From UMGS1251 sp036666555 (GTDB taxonomy: Bacteria > Bacillota > Clostridia > Lachnospirales > Lachnospiraceae): a DNA stretch of 64,000 nucleotides. Numbering within the stretch: the stretch's first letter is position 1; the number at the start of each line of letters is the position of its first letter. The stretch spans positions 25,639 to 89,638 of the forward strand of contig JAVWVS010000006.1 in NCBI GenBank assembly GCA_036666555.1, given 5' to 3'. Below the pieces are notes generated by a model, which saw only the letters and a list, made by a program, of their open reading frames with translations, was not told the origin of the DNA and did not search any database. Shown here one piece after another: positions 1-7,749 of this stretch. The translations under genes were made by a program, and so were the position numbers.

Positions 1-857
1 TCGGACATCCAACCACAGAGAATATAAAAATCCTCATGCTTATCTTCTACACAGGCAGCCATTTTGCGAACATCGAAATTGCGTGCAAGAATTTCCAGCA
101 TATCTTTAGCCGCATATAAATTTTCTGCATTTTTTTCAAGAACAGCTCCAATTTCCTTGGTAATCTCACATAACTTTACAGAAATTCCATCTATTTTTTC
201 AAGAAGGTCCTGATAAGCTTCTTCCGGGGTTCCATCGTATTGATCCGGAATGAAAATCCGTTCAAAATGCAAGGATTTAAAGATAGCATCCATAGCCTCT
301 GAACGAGAACGGGATGTGAAATAGACCACATGCACATAATTGGCATCCCGGGCCCCTTCTACAAAGATGACATCAGGATTTTTCTCAGTGAATTCCCGCA
401 GCTTATGGTAATAATCTAGGGATACCCGACCAAAGCGGAATTTAATGAAGCGATATTTTAATACATCATGAAGGACAAACTGCATAGGACGAAAGGGTTC
501 AATCATTTTGGATTTTTCCAAAAGGGCAGCCTGCTCTTCTTTTTGCATTTGCTCTGCGTCCATAAAATTTGTATATTCGCCATTTGCTTCACGAATCACT
601 TGGAGCATTTCGCTTAAGGACAAAGTGACATTCTCTTCCGGTTGAGGGGAAGTTAAATATCCGGTGAACAAGACCGCTTTGGCCAAAGCATCCTTGTAAG
701 GATTTACTTCTGTAAATGGCTGCAAATTGTCAACCGTCTTCAGCTCAGAAAGTGCATTTTCCAATTGAATTTCATATTTGGAAAGATATTCGTTGGTTAC
801 ACGGTCAATATCAAGTTTTGGACCGGTAATGCTGATAAATTTCATTTTTACAATCAT
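1..857 (-). CDS. ntpI: V-type ATP synthase subunit I, N-terminal part (cut by window edge)
   Basis: Membrane stator subunit of a V/A-type rotary ATPase, linking the peripheral stalks to the rotor ring. Only about 285 N-terminal residues lie in the window; they begin MIVKMKFISITGPKLDID and form the soluble cytoplasmic arm. The membrane half lies beyond the left edge. The ATG at 857 overlaps the TGA of the upstream subunit C gene (ATGA) and has a GGAGG about 12 bases ahead; an ATG at 845 is the alternative start. It is the third gene of an operon running leftwards. Identity rests on the N-terminal pattern and the position after subunit C. Confidence 0.85.
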   Translation of the reverse strand, partial: MIVKMKFISITGPKLDIDRVTNEYLSKYEIQLENALSELKTVDNLQPFTEVNPYKDALAKAVLFTGYLTSPQPEENVTLSLSEMLQVIREANGEYTNFMDAEQMQKEEQAALLEKSKMIEPFRPMQFVLHDVLKYRFIKFRFGRVSLDYYHKLREFTEKNPDVIFVEGARDANYVHVVYFTSRSRSEAMDAIFKSLHFERIFIPDQYDGTPEEAYQDLLEKIDGISVKLCEITKEIGAVLEKNAENLYAAKDMLEILARNFDVRKMAACVEDKHEDFYILCGWMS

Positions 858-1903
858 GCTTTTTCCACACCTCCCGCATAGCGTAATATTTCTCTTGGCG
901 TGAATCCATAACGAACACATTCCATGGTGGTTGTCAGCCGCTTAATTTCTTCTTCTTTTAGAAAAAGATAAGCATTGATTGACGCAATGGAGTAAGGATT
1001 CTTTCGCTGGTCAGCTAAATAAAGATGATGTAGACAGTCCTTATAAAGCTGCTCAATGGAGTAAGGTGCCTCCAGGTTATATTTTCGGCCATAATAACTT
1101 CGCTCTGCAGAAGCTGCAAAATCATCTAAGGTTGGAGCTTCGACCAATTCCTTTAGAGTATCTTTTTTAAGATGAAAATGAATGGGAATCAATAAGGCGT
1201 AAATATTTGCTGGAAGCATATTATAATATTTCTTAGAACGATAAATCCATTGCAAATTTAGCAAATCAATTTTTGATCCAGTATCTCTGGTGAAAATATC
1301 CAATTCCTTTTTTTGTAAAATCTTCTTTTTTTCTTTCCATACAGCGTTAAAGTAATATAGTTCAAGCGCCAAATTATAATCGAACAATTTTGAGACGCCG
1401 GCTTCTCGAAGTTTTTTAAGTGGAGCATAATACTCGGTCCCGTTCAGATTTTCAATAAATTCATCTAGGGATGAAGAGGTGATGAGTTTATCGATAGAAA
1501 TCTGGGAATATTTATCAAAGAAAGGCTTCTTGTAATTTAAATCAAAAGGTTCTTCATAATGATTGAGGATAATACGGAAACAGTAATTAATCAAATCTAC
1601 TTCATATCGTTTCATGTAGAGCTTTAGATATTTCCGATGAGCAATTCCGGAAAAACGATATAGTTTCGTATAGTCGTTATAAAGAGATTGAATGAACATC
1701 TTTTCTATATTTCCACGGTGGAGTTGATCTTCACTTAAGATCTGAAAAGTTTCGTTATAAGGCGGAAAATGCTTTAAGTAGGAAACAATCTCAGGAATGG
1801 TCGAAAGTTCTGACAACTCTTGATAATTTTTTTCGGTAAGCAACTGCGCACTCATGGCACGAACTTTTGTTACAATTCCACTGTAAGCCAGTAGATTTCC
1901 CAT
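854..1903 (-). CDS. ntpC: V-type ATP synthase subunit C (AC39/NtpC family)
   Basis: Central-stalk socket subunit that couples the V1 rotor shaft to the membrane ring. The 349-residue length is usual for the vATP-synt_AC39 family, and the N-terminal MGNLLAYSGIVTKVRAMSAQLL and repeated helical FxxxL/YY patterns fit that fold. AGAGG precedes the ATG. It is preceded by a small coiled-coil stalk gene with a 3-base gap and followed by an overlapping subunit I gene, as expected for a co-translated V-ATPase operon. The A, B, D and K genes are expected left of the window. Family assignment is firm; ion specificity cannot be read from this subunit. Confidence 0.9.
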   Translation of the reverse strand: MGNLLAYSGIVTKVRAMSAQLLTEKNYQELSELSTIPEIVSYLKHFPPYNETFQILSEDQLHRGNIEKMFIQSLYNDYTKLYRFSGIAHRKYLKLYMKRYEVDLINYCFRIILNHYEEPFDLNYKKPFFDKYSQISIDKLITSSSLDEFIENLNGTEYYAPLKKLREAGVSKLFDYNLALELYYFNAVWKEKKKILQKKELDIFTRDTGSKIDLLNLQWIYRSKKYYNMLPANIYALLIPIHFHLKKDTLKELVEAPTLDDFAASAERSYYGRKYNLEAPYSIEQLYKDCLHHLYLADQRKNPYSIASINAYLFLKEEEIKRLTTTMECVRYGFTPREILRYAGGVEKA

Positions 1904-1906
1904 AAG

Positions 1907-2218
1907 TTATACCTCTATGATGTGCGAAATAATAGCTCTGGCATATGTTTCATGCTGTGTTTCATATTCTTGGTGAAACGTCAGAAGCAATTCGTCACTT
2001 TCTTTTTTTTGTTTTGCCAGTTGTGTAGATTTATCAGCCTCTAAGGCGGCAGAAATTTCTGCTACTTTTTTCTTCGTGTCAGCGTCTAAATCCATATCAA
2101 ATTGTATGGTGCGTGCCTTCATTTCTTTGTCTAAAGTTTCTTTTTGGGTTTCTGCATGTTCAACAATAGCAGTTGCAGCACTTTCTATTTCAGATAATTC
2201 ACTTACAATAGAGTCCAT
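1907..2218 (-). CDS. Small coiled-coil V-type ATPase peripheral-stalk subunit (G/H-like)
   Basis: A 103-residue, highly charged, almost wholly helical protein rich in Glu, Lys and Ala, with no membrane segment. Such short coiled coils are the first gene of many Clostridial V-ATPase operons and pair with subunit E to form the peripheral stalk (NtpF/AhaH type). Here it opens the leftward operon immediately before subunit C. AAAGGAGG lies about 8 bases before the ATG at 2218. Coiled coils diverge fast, so the assignment leans on length, composition and position rather than on catalytic motifs. Confidence 0.7.
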   Translation of the reverse strand: MDSIVSELSEIESAATAIVEHAETQKETLDKEMKARTIQFDMDLDADTKKKVAEISAALEADKSTQLAKQKKESDELLLTFHQEYETQHETYARAIISHIIEV

Positions 2219-2345
2219 AAAGCGCCTCCTTTATCAATGGTTTCATATTTTGCATAGCACAGCTACGATATGTTATATAATACACCTATTTTTTAAAATT
2301 GCTATACCTATTTTATTATTTAAAGATAGAAAATCGTAAAAAATA

Positions 2346-2354
2346 TGTTATAAT
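2346..2354 (+). promoter_or_regulatory. Extended -10 promoter candidate for trmB
   Basis: TGTTATAAT matches the extended -10 consensus (TGnTATAAT) exactly. No good -35 lies 16-18 bases upstream, as is usual for this class. The expected start near 2361 gives a leader of about 40 bases before the trmB ATG at 2401. Confidence 0.45.
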
Positions 2355-2400
2355 TCACGAAGAAATTAAAAGAAAAGACAATCACAAGGGGGAGGAAGCA

Positions 2401-3048
2401 ATGCGACTTCGAAATATACCTAGAGCAGAGCAAGTGATTGACACACATGATGCGTCAATCCAAGAAGAAAAACAATACAAGGGAAAGTGGAAAGAAGAAT
2501 TTCAAAATGATCACCCTATCCGAATCGAAATTGGTATGGGAAAAGGAAATTTTTTATTGACACTTGCAAAACAAACTCCGGAAGTAAACTACATTGGAAT
2601 TGAAAAATATTCCAGCGTGCTTTTGAGAGCTATTGAGAAAAAAGATACGCCGGAATTTAAAGAGTTGACGAATATTCGTTTTATTTGTATGGATGCAACT
2701 GATATTCTTGAAGTTTTTAATAAGAATGAAGTAGAACGAATTTATCTGAATTTTTCAGACCCATGGCCAAAAGTGAGACATGCAAAACGACGATTAACGT
2801 CCACCCAGTTTTTTGCCCGTTATGATCAAATCCTTACACAAGAAGGAACGGTGGAATTCAAAACGGATAATAAAGAGTTGTTTGCATTTTCATTGGAGCA
2901 AGTAGCAGAGGCTGGATGGAAACTTTTGGCACATACATTTGACCTGCATCACCAGGAAGATATGATACAGGGAAACGTGATGACAGAGTATGAAGAAAAA
3001 TTTGCAGGTATGGGGAATCCCATCTGTAAATTAATCGCCGGCAGATAG
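2401..3048 (+). CDS. trmB: tRNA (guanine(46)-N7)-methyltransferase
   Basis: SAM-dependent enzyme that makes m7G46 in the variable loop of tRNA. The 215-residue protein has the family's N-terminal MRLRNIPRAEQ, the SAM-binding region IEIGMGKGNFLLTLA, and the hallmark NFSDPWPKVRHAKRRL at mid-protein followed by the C-terminal TDN-E strand. The ATG at 2401 is chosen because GGGGGAGG sits just upstream; the frame is open further 5' to 2299, but that stretch has no ribosome site and carries the promoter. It lies between the divergent V-ATPase and the F-ATPase operon and seems to be its own transcription unit. Confidence 0.93.
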   Translation: MRLRNIPRAEQVIDTHDASIQEEKQYKGKWKEEFQNDHPIRIEIGMGKGNFLLTLAKQTPEVNYIGIEKYSSVLLRAIEKKDTPEFKELTNIRFICMDATDILEVFNKNEVERIYLNFSDPWPKVRHAKRRLTSTQFFARYDQILTQEGTVEFKTDNKELFAFSLEQVAEAGWKLLAHTFDLHHQEDMIQGNVMTEYEEKFAGMGNPICKLIAGR

Positions 3049-3096
3049 GAACAGACGCTGGTTTTGCGCATATTCTATGTTAAGAAGAAGTGTATC

Positions 3097-3262
3097 GTGA
3101 GGACTATAGCACATGAGTTGCAAGCGAAGATGGAAAAGATGTTTGAGCCGGAAGATGTATGGCTGTCAGAAATGGAATAAAAGACTGGCAATTTGGAAAA
3201 AGGCATTGGATGAAGTATGTGAAATATTGAATTCGGATTGCATATGTAGGCATAAGCCGTAA
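3097..3262 (+). other. Possible decayed short ORF between trmB and atpB
   Basis: Two short overlapping frames read like coding sequence: 3097-3180 (ends EPEDVWLSEME-stop) and 3113-3262 (49 codons ending in KALDEVCEIL...). A single frameshift would join the better-looking halves. Both are hydrophilic, so this is not the atpI or atpZ gene that often opens F-ATPase operons. No ribosome site is convincing. It may be a gene remnant or chance. Confidence 0.2.
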
Positions 3263-3288
3263 TGGAATCAGAAATATAGAAAGAAATA

Positions 3289-3317
3289 TTGACAAAAAAA
3301 TAAAATAGCAGTAATGT
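3289..3317 (+). promoter_or_regulatory. Promoter candidate for the F-ATPase operon
   Basis: TTGACA at 3289-3294, 17-base spacer, TAATGT at 3312-3317. The -35 is perfect, the -10 moderate. Transcription would begin near 3324, only about 10 bases before the GTG used for atpB, which bears on where that gene starts. Confidence 0.55.
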
Positions 3318-3333
3318 TTAAATACTTTAAAAA

Positions 3334-4050
3334 GTGAATCTAGTAAGGAAGGAAGGGGATAGTACGAAAGGGTTAACAGAGAGGCTGTTAGAAGAGCTGA
3401 ATTGCCGGACGGTTTTTACTATTCCGGTACTTGGAGGAATTGGAGTAGATGAGTCTGTGGTAGTCACGTGGATGATCATGGCAGTACTGGTTGGATTGTC
3501 TGTCATATTTGTGCGTAACCTAAAAGTAGAAAATCCGGGCAAGATACAAATTGTATTGGAATCAGCTATTGGGTGGGCACAGGATTTTTTTGAAGGAATT
3601 ATAGGGAAAGAAAATAAGCGATACATTCCTTATCTCATTACCATTGTGCTATATTTGGGATTTTCGAATATCATCGGCTTATTTGGACTGAAACCTCCTA
3701 CGAAGGACTTGAATGTAACGGCAGCATTGGCGATTATGAGCATGTGTTTAATTGAATATTCCGGAATACATAAAAATGGGGCCATACATTGGATGAAACA
3801 TTTCACTAAGCCCGTGGCACTGGTAACGCCAATTATGGTAATGGAAATTTTCATCAGACCACTTTCGCTGTGCATGCGATTGTTCGGGAACATGCTGGGA
3901 GGGTTTGTAGTTATGGAATTACTAAAGATGGCGATTCCCATTTTAGTACCCATTCCATTTAGTTTTTATTTTGACATTTTTGATGGGTTGCTGCAGGCAT
4001 ATGTATTTGTATTTTTAACAGCGCTTTTCATGAATGAAGAGATGGAGTAA
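3334..4050 (+). CDS. atpB: F-type ATP synthase subunit a
   Basis: Membrane stator subunit holding the two ion half-channels of Fo. The sequence has about five to six hydrophobic segments and the conserved stator arginine in LCMRLFGNMLGG. First gene of the complete atpBEFHAGDC operon; no atpI precedes it. The start is uncertain: the frame opens with GTG at 3334, yet a very strong purine-rich Shine-Dalgarno-like run (AAGGAAGGAAGGGG) lies downstream of that GTG, and no ATG/GTG/TTG follows it at normal distance in this frame. The next ATG is near 3472, too far in. Function is firm, start is not. Confidence 0.92.
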   Translation: MNLVRKEGDSTKGLTERLLEELNCRTVFTIPVLGGIGVDESVVVTWMIMAVLVGLSVIFVRNLKVENPGKIQIVLESAIGWAQDFFEGIIGKENKRYIPYLITIVLYLGFSNIIGLFGLKPPTKDLNVTAALAIMSMCLIEYSGIHKNGAIHWMKHFTKPVALVTPIMVMEIFIRPLSLCMRLFGNMLGGFVVMELLKMAIPILVPIPFSFYFDIFDGLLQAYVFVFLTALFMNEEME

Positions 4051-4091
4051 TACACAAGAAGAAAACAAAAAAATAAAAAGGAGATAAAATT

Positions 4092-4316
4092 ATGGGAACA
4101 ATTATCGCAATTGGAGCAGGTATTGCAGTATTTACAGGAGTAGGCGCAGGAATTGGAATTGGAATTGCAACAGGAAAAGCAGCGGATGCGATTGCAAGAC
4201 AACCGGAGGCGGAGAGTAAAATCAGTAAAACATTAATCTTAGGATGTGCACTGGCAGAAGCAACGGCTATTTACGGGTTCATCATCGGAGTATTAATTAT
4301 TTTCTTCTTAAAATAA
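4092..4316 (+). CDS. atpE: F-type ATP synthase subunit c
   Basis: Proteolipid forming the rotor ring. 74 residues, two membrane hairpin helices, a Gly-rich first helix, the polar loop ARQPEA and the ion-binding carboxylate E56 in AEATAIYG. Against Na+-type rings (Gln in helix 1, E-S-T in helix 2), helix 1 has Ile23 where Gln would be and helix 2 reads E-A-T, so two side-chain Na+ ligands are missing. This suggests proton coupling (inference). AAAAAGGAGATAAAATT precedes the ATG. It lies 41 bases after atpB and 22 before the atpF start. Confidence 0.95.
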   Translation: MGTIIAIGAGIAVFTGVGAGIGIGIATGKAADAIARQPEAESKISKTLILGCALAEATAIYGFIIGVLIIFFLK

Positions 4317-4338
4317 TAAAGAAAGGCAGGTGGAAAAG

Positions 4339-4842
4339 ATGCTGAGATTAGATTGGAATCTTGTCTTTACCATTATCAACCTGGTTGTTCTTTATCTTTT
4401 ATTGAGAAAATTCTTAATTCGCCCCATTACTGATATTATGGAAAAGCGGAAAGCAATGATTGAAGAAGGGCTTAATGATGCCAACCATACAAAAGAACAA
4501 GCACTTGCATTAAAGCAGCAGTATGAAGGTGCTATGAATGGGGCGAAGTTAGAATCGGGAGAGATGATTGAACAGGCAAAAAAGAATGCCCAGGCAGAAT
4601 ATAGCCGTATCGTCAATGATGCGGACATTCAAGCTGGAAAGATATTAAAGACAGCAAGGGAAACGGTTCATATAGAAAGAGAGCAGACCATGCGGGAAAT
4701 GCAGTCTCAGATTGCGTCTTTAGCAATGGTGGCCGCCAGAAAAATTGCGGTAGAACAAAGCAGTGGCTCAGGGAATCAGGCCGTGTATGATCAATTTTTA
4801 GAAGAAGCAGGTGATCCAAATGATGACACAGACAACGGATAG
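4339..4842 (+). CDS. atpF: F-type ATP synthase subunit b
   Basis: Peripheral-stalk subunit: one N-terminal membrane helix (LVFTIINLVVLYLLLRKFL) followed by a long charged helix that dimerises and contacts delta and F1. 167 residues, usual for the family. The ATG at 4339 is preferred because AGGCAGGTGG lies just before it; a GTG at 4330 overlaps that site. The 3' end overlaps the start of atpH by 23 bases, implying translational coupling. Confidence 0.92.
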   Translation: MLRLDWNLVFTIINLVVLYLLLRKFLIRPITDIMEKRKAMIEEGLNDANHTKEQALALKQQYEGAMNGAKLESGEMIEQAKKNAQAEYSRIVNDADIQAGKILKTARETVHIEREQTMREMQSQIASLAMVAARKIAVEQSSGSGNQAVYDQFLEEAGDPNDDTDNG

Positions 4843-5326
4843 GTATGCAAAAGTTTTGTACCAGCTGGAGATACCACAAGAGATTATTTGTGAGACATCT
4901 CGGATTTTTCAAGAGGCACCGGAGTTAATTGCGGTGTTTGAGAATCCTGTTATTCCAAAGAAGCAAAAGCATCTGGTTCTCAAGAAGATATTTCCGGTAG
5001 AAATCCAAAATTTTCTGAAGGTTGTGGAAGAACACAAAAAGATGGGAATGATGGAAGAGATATTAGAAGCTTATAAAGAAATGCAGGAGACCATGGCTGG
5101 AGGAGTAACAGCAAAACTTGTATATGTTGTTCCACCAACGAAAGAGCAATGTCTTAAGATGGAAGCATTTATATGCAGACATCATCATGTGAAAAAAGTG
5201 AAATGGGATATGAGTCAGGATAAACAATTAATTGGCGGATTCCTATTATATGTGAACGGATGTGAATACGATTACAGTATGCAGGGGCGTTTGCAGAAAC
5301 TAGAACAAAAATTGACCCGGAGGTGA
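4820..5326 (+). CDS. atpH: F-type ATP synthase subunit delta
   Basis: OSCP-like subunit that joins the b stalk to the top of F1. About 168 residues, with an N-terminal helical domain opening MMTQTTDRYAKVLYQLEI and the C-terminal VDMSQDKQLIGGFLLYVNG-type strand region (here WDMSQDKQLIGGFLLYVNG) typical of the family. Start set at the ATG at 4820 (or 4823), 7 bases after AGGTG; an in-frame GTG at 4811 is part of that site. It begins inside atpF and ends at the TGA embedded in the atpA ribosome site. Confidence 0.92.
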   Translation: MMTQTTDRYAKVLYQLEIPQEIICETSRIFQEAPELIAVFENPVIPKKQKHLVLKKIFPVEIQNFLKVVEEHKKMGMMEEILEAYKEMQETMAGGVTAKLVYVVPPTKEQCLKMEAFICRHHHVKKVKWDMSQDKQLIGGFLLYVNGCEYDYSMQGRLQKLEQKLTRR

Positions 5327-5331
5327 GCAAA

Positions 5332-6843
5332 TTGAGTGCAATCAGCTCAGATGAAATTATCTCTATTTTGAGAGATGAAATAGAGAATTATGATGTAATC
5401 AGTAAAGATCAAGAAGTGGGAACAGTCATCTCCGTAGGGGACGGAATCGCTTCTATATATGGAATCGATCATGCAATGTATGGGGAAATCATTACCTTGG
5501 ATAATGGACTTAAAGGAATGGTACAAGATATTAAGCAAAAAGAAATCAGCTGTATTTTGTTTGGAGATGATTCCGGCGTCAAAGAAGGAACAAAAGTTAC
5601 CCGTACCAAAAAAAAGGCGGGAATTCCGGTAAGCGATGCTTATCTGGGAAGGATTGTAGATGCATTAGGTGCACCCATTGATGGAAAAGGTGAGATAGAA
5701 GCTTCGCAATATCGTCCCATTGAGGAGGAAGCACCGGGGATTATTGACCGTAAATCGGTTACCGTTCCATTGGAAACAGGAATATTATCCATCGATGCCA
5801 TGTTCCCCATCGGACGTGGACAAAGGGAGTTAATTATCGGTGACAGACAGACCGGCAAAACGTCCATTGCAATCGATACGATGTTGAATCAAAAGGGAAA
5901 AGATGTTATCTGTATTTATGTAGCAATTGGACAAAAAGCATCTACGGTGGCGCAGCTTGTGAATACATTGCGGGCCAATGATGCCATGGACTATACTACG
6001 GTATTTTGTGCAACGGCAAGTGACTGTGCACCCCTTCAGTATATTGTGCCCTATTCGGCGACAGCACTTGCGGAATATTTTATGTATCGAGGGAAAGATG
6101 TACTGATGGTCTATGATGATTTATCCAAACATGCAGTGGCATATCGTGCGATTTCCTTACTGCTTGGCAGATCTCCGGGACGTGAAGCCTATCCGGGGGA
6201 TGTATTTTATTTGCATTCCAGATTATTGGAACGGTCTAGCCGTTTAAGTGAAGAAGCAGGTGGTGGTTCTATTACAGCACTTCCAATTATTGAGACTCAG
6301 GCAGGAGATGTATCGGCATACATACCGACCAATGTGATTTCTATTACAGATGGACAGATATTTCTGGAAACCGATTTATTTAATGCCGGAATGCGACCGG
6401 CGGTGAACGTGGGACTATCGGTATCGCGTGTAGGTGGCGCGGCACAGGCCAAAGCCATGAAAAAGGCTTCGGGCAGCATTCGTATTGACTTAGCTCAGGC
6501 AAGGGAAATGGAATCATTTACCCAGTTTAGCTCCGATTTAGACGATGCTACGAAACAGCAGTTACAATATGGCAGCTGTTTAACCGAATTACTAAAACAA
6601 CCCTTATACCATCCCTTGAGTTTACATGAGAAGGTACTTACTTTATATGCCGCAACGAATAAATTCATGCTGGATGTGGAAAAAGGAACCGAAAAACAAT
6701 TTCAAAAAGAAATGCTTGCTTTTTTGGAAAGAGAGCATCCGGAAATCGGACAGGAAATCGAAGATAAGAAAGTACTGGAGGATGAGCTTGCCGGGAAGAT
6801 AGGGACTGCAATTCAGGAATTTAAGGATAAGAGCAGGTGTTAA
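5332..6843 (+). CDS. atpA: F-type ATP synthase subunit alpha
   Basis: Non-catalytic nucleotide-binding subunit of F1. 503 residues with the beta-barrel N-terminal domain (VGTVISVGDGIASIYG), Walker A GDRQTGKTS, and the conserved ALPIIETQAGDVSAYIPTNVIS and LFNAGMRPAVNVGLSVSRVGG segments. The start is taken as TTG at 5332: GGAGG at 5319-5323 sits 8 bases ahead, whereas the in-frame GTG at 5323 lies inside that GGAGG and cannot use it. The gene is coupled to atpH through this region and is followed after 1 base by atpG. Confidence 0.96.
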   Translation: MSAISSDEIISILRDEIENYDVISKDQEVGTVISVGDGIASIYGIDHAMYGEIITLDNGLKGMVQDIKQKEISCILFGDDSGVKEGTKVTRTKKKAGIPVSDAYLGRIVDALGAPIDGKGEIEASQYRPIEEEAPGIIDRKSVTVPLETGILSIDAMFPIGRGQRELIIGDRQTGKTSIAIDTMLNQKGKDVICIYVAIGQKASTVAQLVNTLRANDAMDYTTVFCATASDCAPLQYIVPYSATALAEYFMYRGKDVLMVYDDLSKHAVAYRAISLLLGRSPGREAYPGDVFYLHSRLLERSSRLSEEAGGGSITALPIIETQAGDVSAYIPTNVISITDGQIFLETDLFNAGMRPAVNVGLSVSRVGGAAQAKAMKKASGSIRIDLAQAREMESFTQFSSDLDDATKQQLQYGSCLTELLKQPLYHPLSLHEKVLTLYAATNKFMLDVEKGTEKQFQKEMLAFLEREHPEIGQEIEDKKVLEDELAGKIGTAIQEFKDKSRC

Positions 6844-6844
6844 T

Positions 6845-7738
6845 ATGGCAAATGTAAGAGAAGTAAAAGAAAGAATGGGAAGTATAAAGGAAACGAAGAA
6901 GATTACCAATGCCATGTATTTGATTTCTTCTTCGAAGATGAAACAAGCGAAGAAAAAGCTTGCGGATACAGAACCGTTTTTCTATGCAATGCAAGGAGAA
7001 CTGTCCAGAATTCTACGCCATCTTCCGGATATGCGACATCATTTTTTTAATAAACGGGAGAAAATATTACCCGAGGATCGAAAGATTGGCTGTATTGTCA
7101 TTACTGCAGATAAAGGTTTGGCGGGGGCTTATAACCATAACGTGATTAAGATGGCAGAAGAGTTGTTAGAAGAACCGGGAGAACATAAATTATTTGTATT
7201 GGGAGAGCTTGGAAGACAATATTTCTGTAGGAAAAAAAAGGAAGTGGATGTTACCTTTCAATATACCGTACAAAATCCTACCATGCACCGCGCACGCGTC
7301 ATTACAGGTAAAATATTGGAATTGTTCCACGCAGGAGACTTGGATGAGGTTTACATTATTTTTACAATGATGGAAAATGCCGTGCAAGTATCGGCACAGA
7401 AGATTAAACTATTACCACTTGCAAGGACCGATTTTGGACCGGAACAAGTGAAGATTCCCTTAGATGTACGTCGTGAAGATATTGTATTATATCCATCCGC
7501 AGAAAGTGTGATGGACAGTATTATTCCAAATTACATCAATGGAATTATCTATGGCTGCCTGGTGGAATCTTATTGTAGTGAACAAAATTCCAGAATGATG
7601 GCAATGCAAAATGCAACCGACAGCGCAACCGATATGTTAAATGAATTAAATATTACTTATAACCGTGTGCGTCAAGCCAATATTACCCAAGAATTGACGG
7701 AAGTCATCGGTGGTGCCAATGCACAGAAAAGGAAGTGA
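6845..7738 (+). CDS. atpG: F-type ATP synthase subunit gamma
   Basis: Central rotor shaft of F1. 297 residues with the two terminal coiled-coil helices: N-terminal MANVREVKERMGSIKETKKI and C-terminal ARMMAMQNATDSATDML-like helix (here SRMMAMQNATDSATDML) ending NITQELTEVIGGANA. The middle Rossmann-like domain contains ITADKGLAGAYNHN. AGCAGGTG precedes the ATG. The spacing in the operon is 1 base after atpA and 11 before the chosen atpD start. Confidence 0.95.
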   Translation: MANVREVKERMGSIKETKKITNAMYLISSSKMKQAKKKLADTEPFFYAMQGELSRILRHLPDMRHHFFNKREKILPEDRKIGCIVITADKGLAGAYNHNVIKMAEELLEEPGEHKLFVLGELGRQYFCRKKKEVDVTFQYTVQNPTMHRARVITGKILELFHAGDLDEVYIIFTMMENAVQVSAQKIKLLPLARTDFGPEQVKIPLDVRREDIVLYPSAESVMDSIIPNYINGIIYGCLVESYCSEQNSRMMAMQNATDSATDMLNELNITYNRVRQANITQELTEVIGGANAQKRK

Positions 7739-7749
7739 AAGTAAGCATT

